Shown piece after piece: positions 47,246 through 55,698 of a stretch of 64,000 nt of DNA. Position 1 is the first letter of the stretch; each line of letters begins with the position of its first letter. The translations under genes were made by a program, and so were the position numbers. The notes below the pieces were generated by a model, which saw only the letters and a list, made by a program, of their open reading frames with translations, did not search any database and was not told where the DNA came from. The DNA is from Streptomyces collinus (lineage in GTDB: Bacteria; Actinomycetota; Actinomycetes; Streptomycetales; Streptomycetaceae), in NCBI RefSeq assembly GCF_031348265.1, contig NZ_CP133771.1, positions 7,502,001 to 7,566,000 of the forward strand, written 5' to 3'.

Positions 47246-48283
47246 TCAGGAGCGCGGACCGACGGGGGTGTGAGGGGCGGGCGGGGTGACGGGGGCGTGG
47301 CGCACGGGCGGCCCGGGATCGGCCGGGATCCGGTCGGCCAGGAAGCCGTAGGCACGGCGCAGCCCGGGGTCGCTCAGGGAGCGCCACCAGCGTTCGACGC
47401 CGTGCCAGCCGGGGGCCGCGAGGGCGCCGCCGTGGTGCCGGACGGACAGTCCGGCCGAGAGGACCGCGAACCGCAGGCGTTCCGCCAGCGGCCAGCCGCC
47501 GAGGGACGCCGCGACGAAGCTCGCGCCGAAGACGTCACCGGCGCCCGTCGCGTCCAGGACGTCGGTCTCCAGGGCCGGGACCTCGGCGAACTCGCCGGTG
47601 ATCTGGTCGACGGCGATGGCGCCGTCCCCGCCCCGGGTCACCACGGCGACCGGCACCAGTTCCGAGAGCGTGCCGAGCGCGGCCATCGCGCTGTCGGTGC
47701 GGGTGTAGGCCATCGCCTCGGTCTCGTTCGGGAGGAAGGCGTGGCACAGGGCCAGCTGCTCCAGGAGGGCCGGCGACCACTCCTGGGAGGGGTCCCAGCC
47801 GACGTCGGCGTAGATCCGCGTGCCGTTCGCAGCGGCCTTGGCGAGCCATTCGCGCGGCCGGGCCTCGATGTGCACCAGGGCGGTCAGCGCGTCGGGCGGG
47901 TCGCCCATCAGCACGTCCTGCGAGTACGGAGGCTCCTGGCCGTGGGTGAGCAGGGCCCGGTCGTGGCCGTACGCGACGGAGACGGTGACCGGGGTCGGCC
48001 AGCCGTCCGCGGTGCGCGAGAGCGAGAGGTCGACGCCTTCCTGGTCGCGCAGGACGCCCCGGCAGTACGCGCCGTAGAAGTCGTCGCCGAACACCGTGGC
48101 CAGGGAGGTCCTGAGGCCGAAGCGGGAGGCGGCCACCGCGAGGTTCGCGATGCCGCCCGGGCCGCAGCCCATGCCCCGGGTCCAGATCTCCTCGCCCGGC
48201 GTCGGCGGCTTGTCGAGCCCCGTGAGGACGAGGTCGTAGAAGAGCAGCCCGGTCAGCAGCACATCGGGCCGGTCACCGTCCAC
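47246..48283 (-). CDS. PfkB-family carbohydrate kinase
   Basis: 345 residues. GPGGIANLAVAASRFG near the N-terminus and the ATP/catalytic motif DATGAGDVFGASFVAA. Phosphorylates a sugar or sugar acid. GTG 48283 is preferred since GAGAGGA sits 7 bp upstream; the in-frame ATG 48334 lies in the likely promoter and adds 17 unlike residues. First gene of the minus-strand importer operon, divergent from the DeoR regulator, whose family usually senses the phosphorylated sugar made by such a kinase. Confidence 0.9.
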   Translation of the reverse strand: MDGDRPDVLLTGLLFYDLVLTGLDKPPTPGEEIWTRGMGCGPGGIANLAVAASRFGLRTSLATVFGDDFYGAYCRGVLRDQEGVDLSLSRTADGWPTPVTVSVAYGHDRALLTHGQEPPYSQDVLMGDPPDALTALVHIEARPREWLAKAAANGTRIYADVGWDPSQEWSPALLEQLALCHAFLPNETEAMAYTRTDSAMAALGTLSELVPVAVVTRGGDGAIAVDQITGEFAEVPALETDVLDATGAGDVFGASFVAASLGGWPLAERLRFAVLSAGLSVRHHGGALAAPGWHGVERWWRSLSDPGLRRAYGFLADRIPADPGPPVRHAPVTPPAPHTPVGPRS

Positions 48284-48328
48284 GGATGTGTCCTCTCGCT
48301 CACGGCTTCGACGGAGATCGTCAAAACT

Positions 48329-48396
48329 CTTCATTTCGGTGACCGGAATCGTGCGCTGCTTCAGAGAGATTGGTCAATACCCGAGCAGAAATAAGC
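48329..48396. promoter_or_regulatory. Possible DeoR sites in the pfkB-deoR divergent promoter
   Basis: Two related half-sites in inverted orientation, CTTCATTTC (48329-48337; GAAATGAAG on the minus strand) and GAAATAAGC (48388-48396), lie in the only AT-leaning part of the region. DeoR proteins often bind repeated GAAA-type boxes. Weak evidence. Confidence 0.3.
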
Positions 48397-48412
48397 ATGG
48401 CGATGATTGGAG

Positions 48413-49198
48413 ATGACGAGTAATGTGCACGCCGTGCTGGCAGAACGACGACACCAACTCATCCTGCGGGCCCTGCGCGCCGGCGGGCCCGCGGCCGTGA
48501 CCGACCTCTCGGAGCAACTGGGGGTGAGTCCCGCCACTATCAGGCGTGACTTGGTCAAACTGGAAGAAGACGGACTGCTCACGCGCGTCCACGGCGGCGC
48601 CGTCGTGGAGGAGGGCGACCAGCCCTTCGCCGAGGTCGCCGAGGTGCGCGTCAACGAGAAGGACGCCATAGCCGAACGCGCCGCCGCGATGATCAGGGAC
48701 GGCCAGTCGGTTCTGCTGGACATCGGGACGACGGCCTACCGCCTGGCCCGGCAGCTGCACGGCCGCCGCCTCACCGTGATCACCAGCAACCTGGTGGTCT
48801 ACGAGGAGCTCGCCGACGACGAGGGCATCGAGCTGGTCCTGCTCGGCGGCATGGTCCGCCGCGAGTACCGCTCCCTGGTCGGCTTCCTCACCGAGGACAA
48901 CCTGCGCCAGCTGCACGCCGACTGGCTCTTCCTCGGCACCAGCGGGGTGCGGCCCGGCGGGCAGGTCATGGACACGACGGTCGTGGAGGTGCCGGTCAAG
49001 CGCGCCATGATCAAGGCCGGCGAGAAGGTGGTGCTGCTCGCCGACGCGGCGAAGTTCCCGGGGCACGGGATGGCGAAGGTCTGCGGCCCCGAAGAACTGG
49101 ACGCGGTCGTGACGAACGAGCCGGTCGACGCGGCGACGCGGGCCTCCTTCCAGGAGGCGGGCGTCGAAGTGGTCGTGGCGGGAAAGGGGCAGGCTTGA
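48413..49198 (+). CDS. DeoR/GlpR-family transcriptional regulator
   Basis: 261 residues. Helix-turn-helix VTDLSEQLGVSPATIRRDLVKLEEDGLLTRVHGGAV, then the sugar-phosphate-binding DeoR C domain with LDIGTTAYRLARQL and GVRPGGQVMDTTVVEV. ATG 48413 chosen; TTG 48407 and GTG 48425 are also possible because no clear ribosome-binding site discriminates. It sits between the importer operon and the glycosidase genes and probably represses both. Confidence 0.92.
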   Translation: MTSNVHAVLAERRHQLILRALRAGGPAAVTDLSEQLGVSPATIRRDLVKLEEDGLLTRVHGGAVVEEGDQPFAEVAEVRVNEKDAIAERAAAMIRDGQSVLLDIGTTAYRLARQLHGRRLTVITSNLVVYEELADDEGIELVLLGGMVRREYRSLVGFLTEDNLRQLHADWLFLGTSGVRPGGQVMDTTVVEVPVKRAMIKAGEKVVLLADAAKFPGHGMAKVCGPEELDAVVTNEPVDAATRASFQEAGVEVVVAGKGQA

Positions 49199-49285
49199 AC
49201 CCTCCCCCGGCCGAGGCGGGAGGACGGCCGGCTCAGACCGCCCCGCCGTCCGGTGAACAGCAAGGCCCCCCACCCTCGACACCAG

Positions 49286-49305
49286 CCGGGCTGGCATCAG
49301 CCCGG
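49286..49305 (+). terminator. Hairpin after deoR
   Basis: CCGGGCTG-GCAT-CAGCCCGG, a perfect 8-bp stem with a 4-nt loop between deoR and the GH4 gene. Confidence 0.6.
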
Positions 49306-49388
49306 GGTCCTGAAGCAAGTTCAAGGAGGTGGCGCGTGTTCGGTTCCCGCCACATGCCGCACGCGGCCCGCCGTATCGGAGGAACCCG

Positions 49389-50729
49389 GTGAAGCTGACG
49401 ATTCTGGGCGGCGGAGGATTCCGCGTGCCGCTGGTGTACGGAGCGCTCCTCCAGGACCACGCCGAGGGCCGGGTGACCCATGTCGTCCTGCACGACCTGG
49501 ACGCCGGACGCCTGTCGGCGGTGACCCGTGTCCTCGCCGAGCAGGCGGCCGGAGTGGCCGACGCGCCCGAGGTGACCGCCACCACCGACCTCGACGAGGC
49601 GCTGCGTGGCGCCGACTTCGTGTTCTCCGCGATCCGCGTCGGCGGCCTGGAGGGACGCGCCGACGACGAGCGTGTCGCCCTGGCCGAGGGCGTGCTGGGG
49701 CAGGAGACGGTGGGCGCGGGCGGCATCGCCTACGGTCTGCGCACGGTCCCGGTCGCCGTCGACATCGCGCAGCGGGTGGCCCGGCTCGCGCCCGACGCCT
49801 GGGTCATCAACTTCACCAACCCGGCCGGCCTGGTCACCGAGGCCATGTCCCGCCACCTCGGCGACCGCGTCATCGGCATCTGCGACTCCCCGGTGGGCCT
49901 CGGCCGCCGCATCGCCCGGGTGCTCGGCGTGGAGAACCCGGGAGAGGCGTGGATCGACTACGTCGGCCTCAACCACCTCGGCTGGGTGCGCGGCCTGCGG
50001 GTCGCCGGCCGCGACGAGCTGCCGCGGCTGCTCGCCGACCCCGACCTGCTCGGCTCCTTCGAGGAGGGCAAGCTCTTCGGCGCCGACTGGCTGCGCTCCC
50101 TCGGCGCGATCCCCAACGAATACCTGCACTACTACTACTTCAACCGCGAGGCCGTCCGCGCCTACCAGCAGGCCGAGAAGACCCGTGGCGCCTTCCTGCA
50201 CGAGCAGCAGGCCCGCTTCTACGCCGAGATGAAGAACCCGCACGCCCCCGCCCTCACGGTCTGGGACCGCACCCGCGCCGAGCGCGAGGCCACCTACATG
50301 GCCGAGAACCGCGAGACCGCGGGCGCCGGCGAACGCGACGAGGACGACCTGTCCGGCGGCTACGAGAAGGTCGCGCTCGCGCTGATGCGGGCGATCGCCC
50401 GGGACGAGCGCACCACCCTGATCCTCAACGTCCGCAACCGGCGCACGCTGTCGGTCCTGGACACGGAGGCCGTCATCGAGGTGCCCTGCCTCGTCGACGC
50501 CAACGGCGCCCACCCCGTCACCGTCGACCCGCTGCCCGACCACGCCACGGGCCTGGTCTGCGCGGTCAAGGCGGTCGAGCGCGAGGTGCTGGCCGCCGCC
50601 GGATCGGGCTCCCGCGCGACGGCCGTGAAGGCCTTCGCCCTGCATCCGCTCGTCGACTCCGTCAACGTGGCCCGCAGGCTGGTCGAGGGCTACACCGACG
50701 TCCACCCCGGGCTGGCGTACCTTAGGTGA
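49389..50729 (+). CDS. GH4-family glycosidase (6-phospho-beta-glucosidase-like)
   Basis: 446 residues. NAD-binding start LTILGGGGFRVPLVYGAL, and the Mn-binding Cys and His of the family in GICDSPVG and GLNHLGWVRG. GH4 enzymes use NAD+ and a metal for redox-assisted glycoside cleavage, and many act on 6-phosphorylated sugars. GTG 49389 with GGAGG 6 bp upstream; the longer ATG 49329 reading frame is unlike the family. Coupling to a PfkB kinase is notable, but whether the substrate is phosphorylated is unknown. Confidence 0.92.
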   Translation: MKLTILGGGGFRVPLVYGALLQDHAEGRVTHVVLHDLDAGRLSAVTRVLAEQAAGVADAPEVTATTDLDEALRGADFVFSAIRVGGLEGRADDERVALAEGVLGQETVGAGGIAYGLRTVPVAVDIAQRVARLAPDAWVINFTNPAGLVTEAMSRHLGDRVIGICDSPVGLGRRIARVLGVENPGEAWIDYVGLNHLGWVRGLRVAGRDELPRLLADPDLLGSFEEGKLFGADWLRSLGAIPNEYLHYYYFNREAVRAYQQAEKTRGAFLHEQQARFYAEMKNPHAPALTVWDRTRAEREATYMAENRETAGAGERDEDDLSGGYEKVALALMRAIARDERTTLILNVRNRRTLSVLDTEAVIEVPCLVDANGAHPVTVDPLPDHATGLVCAVKAVEREVLAAAGSGSRATAVKAFALHPLVDSVNVARRLVEGYTDVHPGLAYLR

Positions 50730-50738
50730 ACGCCGATC

Positions 50739-50752
50739 GGTAAGCGCTTTCC
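50739..50752. promoter_or_regulatory. LacI-like palindrome before alpha-mannosidase
   Basis: GGTAAGCGCTTTCC: perfect AAGCGCTT core and 12 of 14 positions symmetric. It starts 10 bp after the GH4 stop and 49 bp before the GH38 start, suggesting an internal regulated promoter. Confidence 0.6.
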
Positions 50753-50800
50753 CCCGCCGCTTCCCGCCTGCTCGCTCTTCCCGCTTCCTGGAGACATCCC

Positions 50801-53800
50801 ATGCACGACGAAAGCCGCCGCATCGAGGAGCGCGTGCAGCGCCTTCACGACCAGCGCATCAAGACCGCCGTCTACGCGGCCACCGTCCCCTTCGAGGTCG
50901 AGGCCTGGCAGGCCCCGGGGGAGCCGGTCCCGTTCGAGGAAGCCGCCGCCGCGTCCTACGAGACGTTCTCGATGGGCACCCCGTGGGGCCCGCCCTGGGG
51001 CACCACCTGGTTCCGCATGCGCGGGCAGGTGCCCGCCGACTGGGCCGGCAAGCGCGTCGAGGCCGTCATCGACCTCGGCTTCACCGGCGACTGGCCCGGC
51101 AACCAGGCCGAGGCCCTCGTCCACCTCACCGACGGCACCCCGCTGAAGGCCGTCAACCCGCTCAACCAGTACGTGGCGATCGCCAACCCCGCACAGGGCG
51201 GCGAGACGGTCGACTACCTGGTCGAGGCCGCCTCCAACCCGGACATCCTCGCGGACAACTTTTCCAAGACCACCCCCCTCGGCGACAAGCTCACCGCGGG
51301 CGACAAGCCCCTCTACACCTTCCGCGCCGCCGACATCGCCATCCTCGACGAGGAGGTCTGGCACCTCGACCTCGACGTGCAGGTGCTGCGCGAGCTGATG
51401 CTGGAGCTCGGCGAGCACGACCCGCGCCGGCACGAGATCGCCCACGCCCTCGACCGGGCGATGGACCTGCTCGACCTGGACGACGTCTCCGGCTCGGCCG
51501 CCGCGGTCCGGGAGGCGCTCAAGCCGGTGCTGTCCAGGCCCGCGCACGCCAGCGCGCACACGGTCTCCGGCGTCGGCCACGCCCACATCGACTCCGCCTG
51601 GCTCTGGCCGATCCGCGAGACCAAGCGCAAGACGTCCCGCACCTTCTCGAACGTCACCTCGCTCGCCGACGAGTACGACGACTTCATCTTCGCCTGCTCC
51701 CAGGCCCAGCAGTACGAGTGGGTCCGCGACAACTACCCCAAGGTCTGGTCCCGCATCCAGGAGTCGGTCAAGAACGGCCAGTGGGCGCCCGTCGGCGGCA
51801 TGTGGGTCGAGTCCGACGGCAACCTGCCCGGCGGCGAGGCCGTCGCCCGCCAGTTCGTCCACGGCAAGCGGTTCTTCATGGACCACTTCGGCATCGAGAC
51901 CAAGGGCGTGTGGCTGCCGGACTCCTTCGGCTACAACGCGGCCTATCCGCAGATCGCCAAGCTCGCCGGGAACGAGTGGTTCCTCACCCAGAAGATCTCC
52001 TGGAACCAGACCAACAAGTTCCCCCACCACACCTTCTGGTGGGAGGGCATCGACGGCACCCGCATCTTCACGCACTTCCCGCCGGTCGACACCTACAACG
52101 CCCGCTTCAGCGGCGAGGAGATGTCCCGCGCGGTCCGCAACTACTCCGAGAAGGGCGGCGCCTCCCGCTCCCTGGCCCCCTTCGGCTGGGGCGACGGCGG
52201 CGGCGGCCCCACCCGCGAGATCATGGAACGGGCCCGCCGGCTGGCGGACCTGGAGGGCTCCGCGAAGGTCGTCGTCGAACACCCCGACGAGTTCTTCGCC
52301 AAGGCCCGCGAGGAGTACCCGGACGCGCCCGTGTGGGTCGGCGAGCTCTACCTGGAGCTGCACCGCGCCACCTACACCTCCCAGGCCCGCACCAAGCAGG
52401 GCAACCGCCGCTCCGAGCACCTCCTGCGCGAGGCCGAACTCTGGGCGACCACGGCCGCGCTGCACGCGCCGGGCTACAGCTACCCGCACGAGAAGCTGGA
52501 CCGACTGTGGAAGACGGTGCTGCTGCACCAGTTCCACGACATCCTGCCCGGCTCCTCCATCGCCTGGGTGCACCGCGAGGCCGAGGCCGAGTACGCCCGC
52601 GTCGCGCGGGAGCTGCACGAGCTGACCGCCGAGGCGGTGACCGCACTGGGCGCCGGGGAACCCCGCGCCTTCAACGCCGGCCCCTACGACCGCGCCGAAG
52701 TGGTCCGCACCGCCGACGGCACACCGGTGTTCGTGGAGGTGCCCGCGAGCGGTTCCGCGCCCCTGACCGACACCGCGCCGCCGCAGCCGGTGACCGTGGA
52801 CGGCCGCGTCCTCGACAACGGCCTGGTCCGCGTGGAGGTGGCCGAGGACGGCACCCTCTCCTCGGTCCGCGACCTGCGCGCCGGCCGCGAGGTGCTCGCC
52901 GAGCCGGGCAACCTGCTCCGTCTGCACACGGACCTGCCCAACTACTGGGACGCCTGGGACATCGACAAGCACTACAAGAACCGCTACACGGACCTCCTGG
53001 ACGCGTCGTCCGTCACGGTCGTCGAGCAGGACCCGCTGGTCGGCGCGATCCGCGTCGAGCGGTCCTTCGGCAAGGGCTCCACGATCACCCAGACGATCAG
53101 CGTCCGCGCCGGCAGTCCCCGCATCGACATCGAGACCGACATCGACTGGCACGAGACGGAGAAGATCCTCAAGGCGGCCTTCCCCGTCGACATCCGCGCC
53201 CCGCACTCCTCCGCCGAGATCCAGTTCGGCCACATCCAGCGTCCCACCCACACCAACACCAGCTGGGAGTCGGCCCGCTTCGAGGTCTCCGGCCACCGCT
53301 GGGTGCACCTCGCCGAGCCCGGCTACGGCGTCGCCGTCATCAACGACTCGACGTACGGCCACGACGTCTCCCGCACCGTCCGCGAGGACGGCGGCACCAC
53401 GACCACCGTCCGCCTCAGCCTGGTCCGCGCCCCGCGCATCCCGGACCCCGAGGCCGACCAGGGCCGCCACCGCTTCACCTACGCACTGCTGCCCGGCGCG
53501 ACCGTCGAGGACGCCGTCGCCGAGGGCTACTCCCTCAACCTGCCGCTCCGGGTGGCCGACGCGGCCGGCGCCCCCGAACCGGTCGTCTCGGCCGAGGGCG
53601 AGGGCGTCACCGTGGAGGCGGTCAAGCTCGCCGACGACGCCTCCGGCGATGTCGTCGTACGGCTCTACGAGTCCCGCGGCGGCCGCGCCACCGGCACCCT
53701 GCGCACCGGGTTCCCACTGGCCGGCGCTCAGATCACCGACCTGCTGGAACGCCCGCTGGAGGACGCGGAGATCACCGACGGGGCCGTCGCCCTCACGCTG

Positions 53801-53842
53801 CGGCCCTTCCAGATCCTCACCCTGCGCCTGCGAAGGGGCTGA
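50801..53842 (+). CDS. Alpha-mannosidase, GH38
   Basis: 1013 residues. N-terminal ancillary domain, then the GH38 core with Zn ligands in GHAHIDSAWLW (H260, H262, D264) and nucleophile D374 in LPDSFGYN. Conserved GWGDGGGGPT, and the C-terminal beta domains are complete. Cytoplasmic (no signal peptide), like Streptomyces and E. coli MngB-type enzymes. It removes alpha-linked mannose, possibly from imported high-mannose fragments. ATG 50801. A LacI-like site lies upstream, and the alpha-fucosidase gene follows 4 bp after the stop. Confidence 0.95.
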   Translation: MHDESRRIEERVQRLHDQRIKTAVYAATVPFEVEAWQAPGEPVPFEEAAAASYETFSMGTPWGPPWGTTWFRMRGQVPADWAGKRVEAVIDLGFTGDWPGNQAEALVHLTDGTPLKAVNPLNQYVAIANPAQGGETVDYLVEAASNPDILADNFSKTTPLGDKLTAGDKPLYTFRAADIAILDEEVWHLDLDVQVLRELMLELGEHDPRRHEIAHALDRAMDLLDLDDVSGSAAAVREALKPVLSRPAHASAHTVSGVGHAHIDSAWLWPIRETKRKTSRTFSNVTSLADEYDDFIFACSQAQQYEWVRDNYPKVWSRIQESVKNGQWAPVGGMWVESDGNLPGGEAVARQFVHGKRFFMDHFGIETKGVWLPDSFGYNAAYPQIAKLAGNEWFLTQKISWNQTNKFPHHTFWWEGIDGTRIFTHFPPVDTYNARFSGEEMSRAVRNYSEKGGASRSLAPFGWGDGGGGPTREIMERARRLADLEGSAKVVVEHPDEFFAKAREEYPDAPVWVGELYLELHRATYTSQARTKQGNRRSEHLLREAELWATTAALHAPGYSYPHEKLDRLWKTVLLHQFHDILPGSSIAWVHREAEAEYARVARELHELTAEAVTALGAGEPRAFNAGPYDRAEVVRTADGTPVFVEVPASGSAPLTDTAPPQPVTVDGRVLDNGLVRVEVAEDGTLSSVRDLRAGREVLAEPGNLLRLHTDLPNYWDAWDIDKHYKNRYTDLLDASSVTVVEQDPLVGAIRVERSFGKGSTITQTISVRAGSPRIDIETDIDWHETEKILKAAFPVDIRAPHSSAEIQFGHIQRPTHTNTSWESARFEVSGHRWVHLAEPGYGVAVINDSTYGHDVSRTVREDGGTTTTVRLSLVRAPRIPDPEADQGRHRFTYALLPGATVEDAVAEGYSLNLPLRVADAAGAPEPVVSAEGEGVTVEAVKLADDASGDVVVRLYESRGGRATGTLRTGFPLAGAQITDLLERPLEDAEITDGAVALTLRPFQILTLRLRRG

Positions 53843-53846
53843 CCTC

Positions 53847-55098
53847 ATGGCCATGCAGCCGTGGTTCGAGGACGCCAAGCTCGGCATCTTCGTGCACTGG
53901 GGCATCTACGCCGTCGACGGCGTCCAGGAGTCCTGGTCGTTCTACGACGACATCGTCCCGCACGACCGGTACATGTCCCAGCTCGACCGGTTCACGGCCG
54001 CCCGCTACGACCCGCGCGACTGGGCGCGGCTCTTCGCGCGGGCCGGGGCCCGGTACGCCGTCCTCACCAGCCGCCACCACGACGGGGTCGCCCTGTGGGA
54101 CACCGCGTACGGCGAGCTGAACGTGGGCCGCGACCTGATCGCCGGCTACGCCGAGGCCCTGCGCGAGCAGGGTCTCAAGGTCGGCCTCTACTACTCGCAC
54201 TCCGACTGGAACCACCCCGACTACGCCTCCACCCGCAAGCCCGGCCGCCCGCCGGAGCTGGAGGACAACCGCTACTCCGAGGTCGCCGCCGAGTTCGAGG
54301 ACCTGGAAGCCTGGGAGAGGTTCCTCGCCTACCGCGACGGCCAGATCCGCGAACTCACCCGCCGCTACCGGCCCGACCTGATGTGGTTCGACGGCGAGTG
54401 GGACCGCGACGAGGAGCAGTGGCGCATCCCCGAACTGGCCGCCCTCATCCGCTCCGAGGTGCCTGACGTCGTCTTCAACGCCCGCATGCTGAGCGAGGGC
54501 GACTACGCCACCCCCGAGCAGGGCGCCCCCGTCGTCCCCCCCGGAGGGCCCCTGGGAGCTGTGCCTCACGATCAACGATTCCTGGGGCCACCAGCACCAC
54601 GACCACCACCACAAGTCCGTCGATCAGCTGATCCGCTACTTCACCGAGACCATCGGCGGCGGAGGCAATCTGCTTCTCAGCGTCGGCCCGCGGGAGGACG
54701 GCACGATCACCGACGAGCAGGCCCGGCGGCTGGAAGGGCTCGGCGACTGGATCGCCCGGCACGCCGAAGCGGTGTACGGGACCGTCCGAGGACTCCCGCC
54801 CGGGCACCACTACGGCCCGAGCACCCTCTCCAAGGACCGCCGCACCCTCTACCTGACCCTCTTCGACGCCCCGCGCGCCGAGATCAACGTCCGGGGCCTG
54901 CTGAACGACGTCCGACGGGTCTCGGTCCTGGGCAGCGGCACCGAACTGCCCCACCAGGTCACCGGCGGCCTCCACGAGACACCGGGCATCCTCTGGATCA
55001 CGCCTCCGGCGGCGGCGGACCTCGACCCGCACGCCACGGTGCTGGCCGTCGAACTGGACGGAGAGCTGGAGTTGTACCGGGGCGGGGGCCGCTTCTGA
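53847..55098 (+). pseudogene. Alpha-L-fucosidase, GH29, interrupted by a 1-bp frameshift
   Basis: Residues 1-230 match GH29: KLGIFVHWGIYAV, SRHHDGVALW, LYYSHSDWNHPDY, nucleophile D182 in LMWFDGEWD. At a C7 run (54536-54542) the frame changes. Before it the frame reads ATPEQGAPVVP; after it homology resumes in the +1 frame as GPWELCLTINDSWG, continuing to the stop at 55098. Six Cs would restore one 416-residue protein. It is a true pseudogene, a phase-variable gene, or a homopolymer sequencing error. Both frames stay open past the shift, so a protein with an altered C-terminus could still be made (to 55112). Confidence 0.85.
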
Positions 55099-55110
55099 CG
55101 CCGCCGAATT

Positions 55111-55151
55111 GACCCACGATTCCGGCACCGGAATGCCCCCTGCCGTGGGTC
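55111..55151. promoter_or_regulatory. Nested palindromes upstream of cupin gene
   Basis: Outer arms GACCCACG (55111-55118) and CGTGGGTC (55144-55151); inner ATTCCGG-CA-CCGGAAT (55119-55134), both perfect. A TAGAGT -10-like element follows at 55163-55168. Looks like an operator region, or an outer/inner double hairpin. Confidence 0.55.
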
Positions 55152-55175
55152 GCCCGGCTCCCTAGAGTCGATGTC

Positions 55176-55694
55176 ATGACGACGACACAGAACGCAACGG
55201 GAAACAGCAGCGGCTTCGCACCGGTCCTCACGCGCGCCGCCGAGGCCGAGACGACGCGCGACCCCAGCAGCGTGATGACCCTGCTCGCCGACTCCGGGAA
55301 CACCGGCGGGCGGCTCACCAGCTACCGGTCGACGTTCGCCGAGGGCGCGGTCGGCGCGCCCGCCCACCTGCACACCGAGGCGTCCGAGATGTTCTACGTC
55401 CTCGGCGGCGCGCTCCAGGTGCTGGTGGGCGAGGAGATCACCGTGCTGCGAGCCGGCGACTTCCTCCTCGTACCGCCGAACATCCCGCACGCCTTCGCCG
55501 CCGCGCCCGGTGCGACGGCCGACGTGCTGTTCGTCTTCACTCCGGGCGCAGGGCGCTTCGACTACCTCCGGCTGCTGGGCCGGGTGATGCGCGGCGAGGC
55601 CGACCCGCAGGAGATCAAGGACTCCTCCGAACGCTTCGACAACCACTACGTCGACAGCCCCGTCTGGCGCGAGGCGCTCGCGGCCAGGGCCTGA
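55176..55694 (+). CDS. Cupin-domain protein
   Basis: 172 residues with one conserved cupin barrel: APAHLHTEASEMFYVLGG (metal His/His/Glu) and GDFLLVPPNIPHAFAA (second His). Function in this broad family cannot be assigned; dioxygenases, isomerases and sensors share it. ATG 55176 has no Shine-Dalgarno sequence, and TAGAGT sits 8-13 bp upstream, so the mRNA may be leaderless. Nested palindromes lie just upstream. Ends 4 bp from the convergent ATP-grasp gene. Confidence 0.88.
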   Translation: MTTTQNATGNSSGFAPVLTRAAEAETTRDPSSVMTLLADSGNTGGRLTSYRSTFAEGAVGAPAHLHTEASEMFYVLGGALQVLVGEEITVLRAGDFLLVPPNIPHAFAAAPGATADVLFVFTPGAGRFDYLRLLGRVMRGEADPQEIKDSSERFDNHYVDSPVWREALAARA

Positions 55695-55698
55695 GGCC

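Noticed and set aside
49325..49360. tRNA-like T-arm (GCGTG-TTCGGTT-CCCGC) before the GH4 gene
   Set aside because: The invariant A58 is G, one stem pair fails, and no anticodon or D-arm can be formed upstream; an 8-bp terminator hairpin occupies that space instead.
50690..53905. Minus-strand ORF of 1071 codons opposite the alpha-mannosidase
   Set aside because: Antisense shadow of GH38; no motifs.
54536..54542. Programmed +1 ribosomal frameshift in the fucosidase gene
   Set aside because: No stop codon, pseudoknot or known precedent supports recoding in GH29; mutation or sequencing error in the C-run is simpler.
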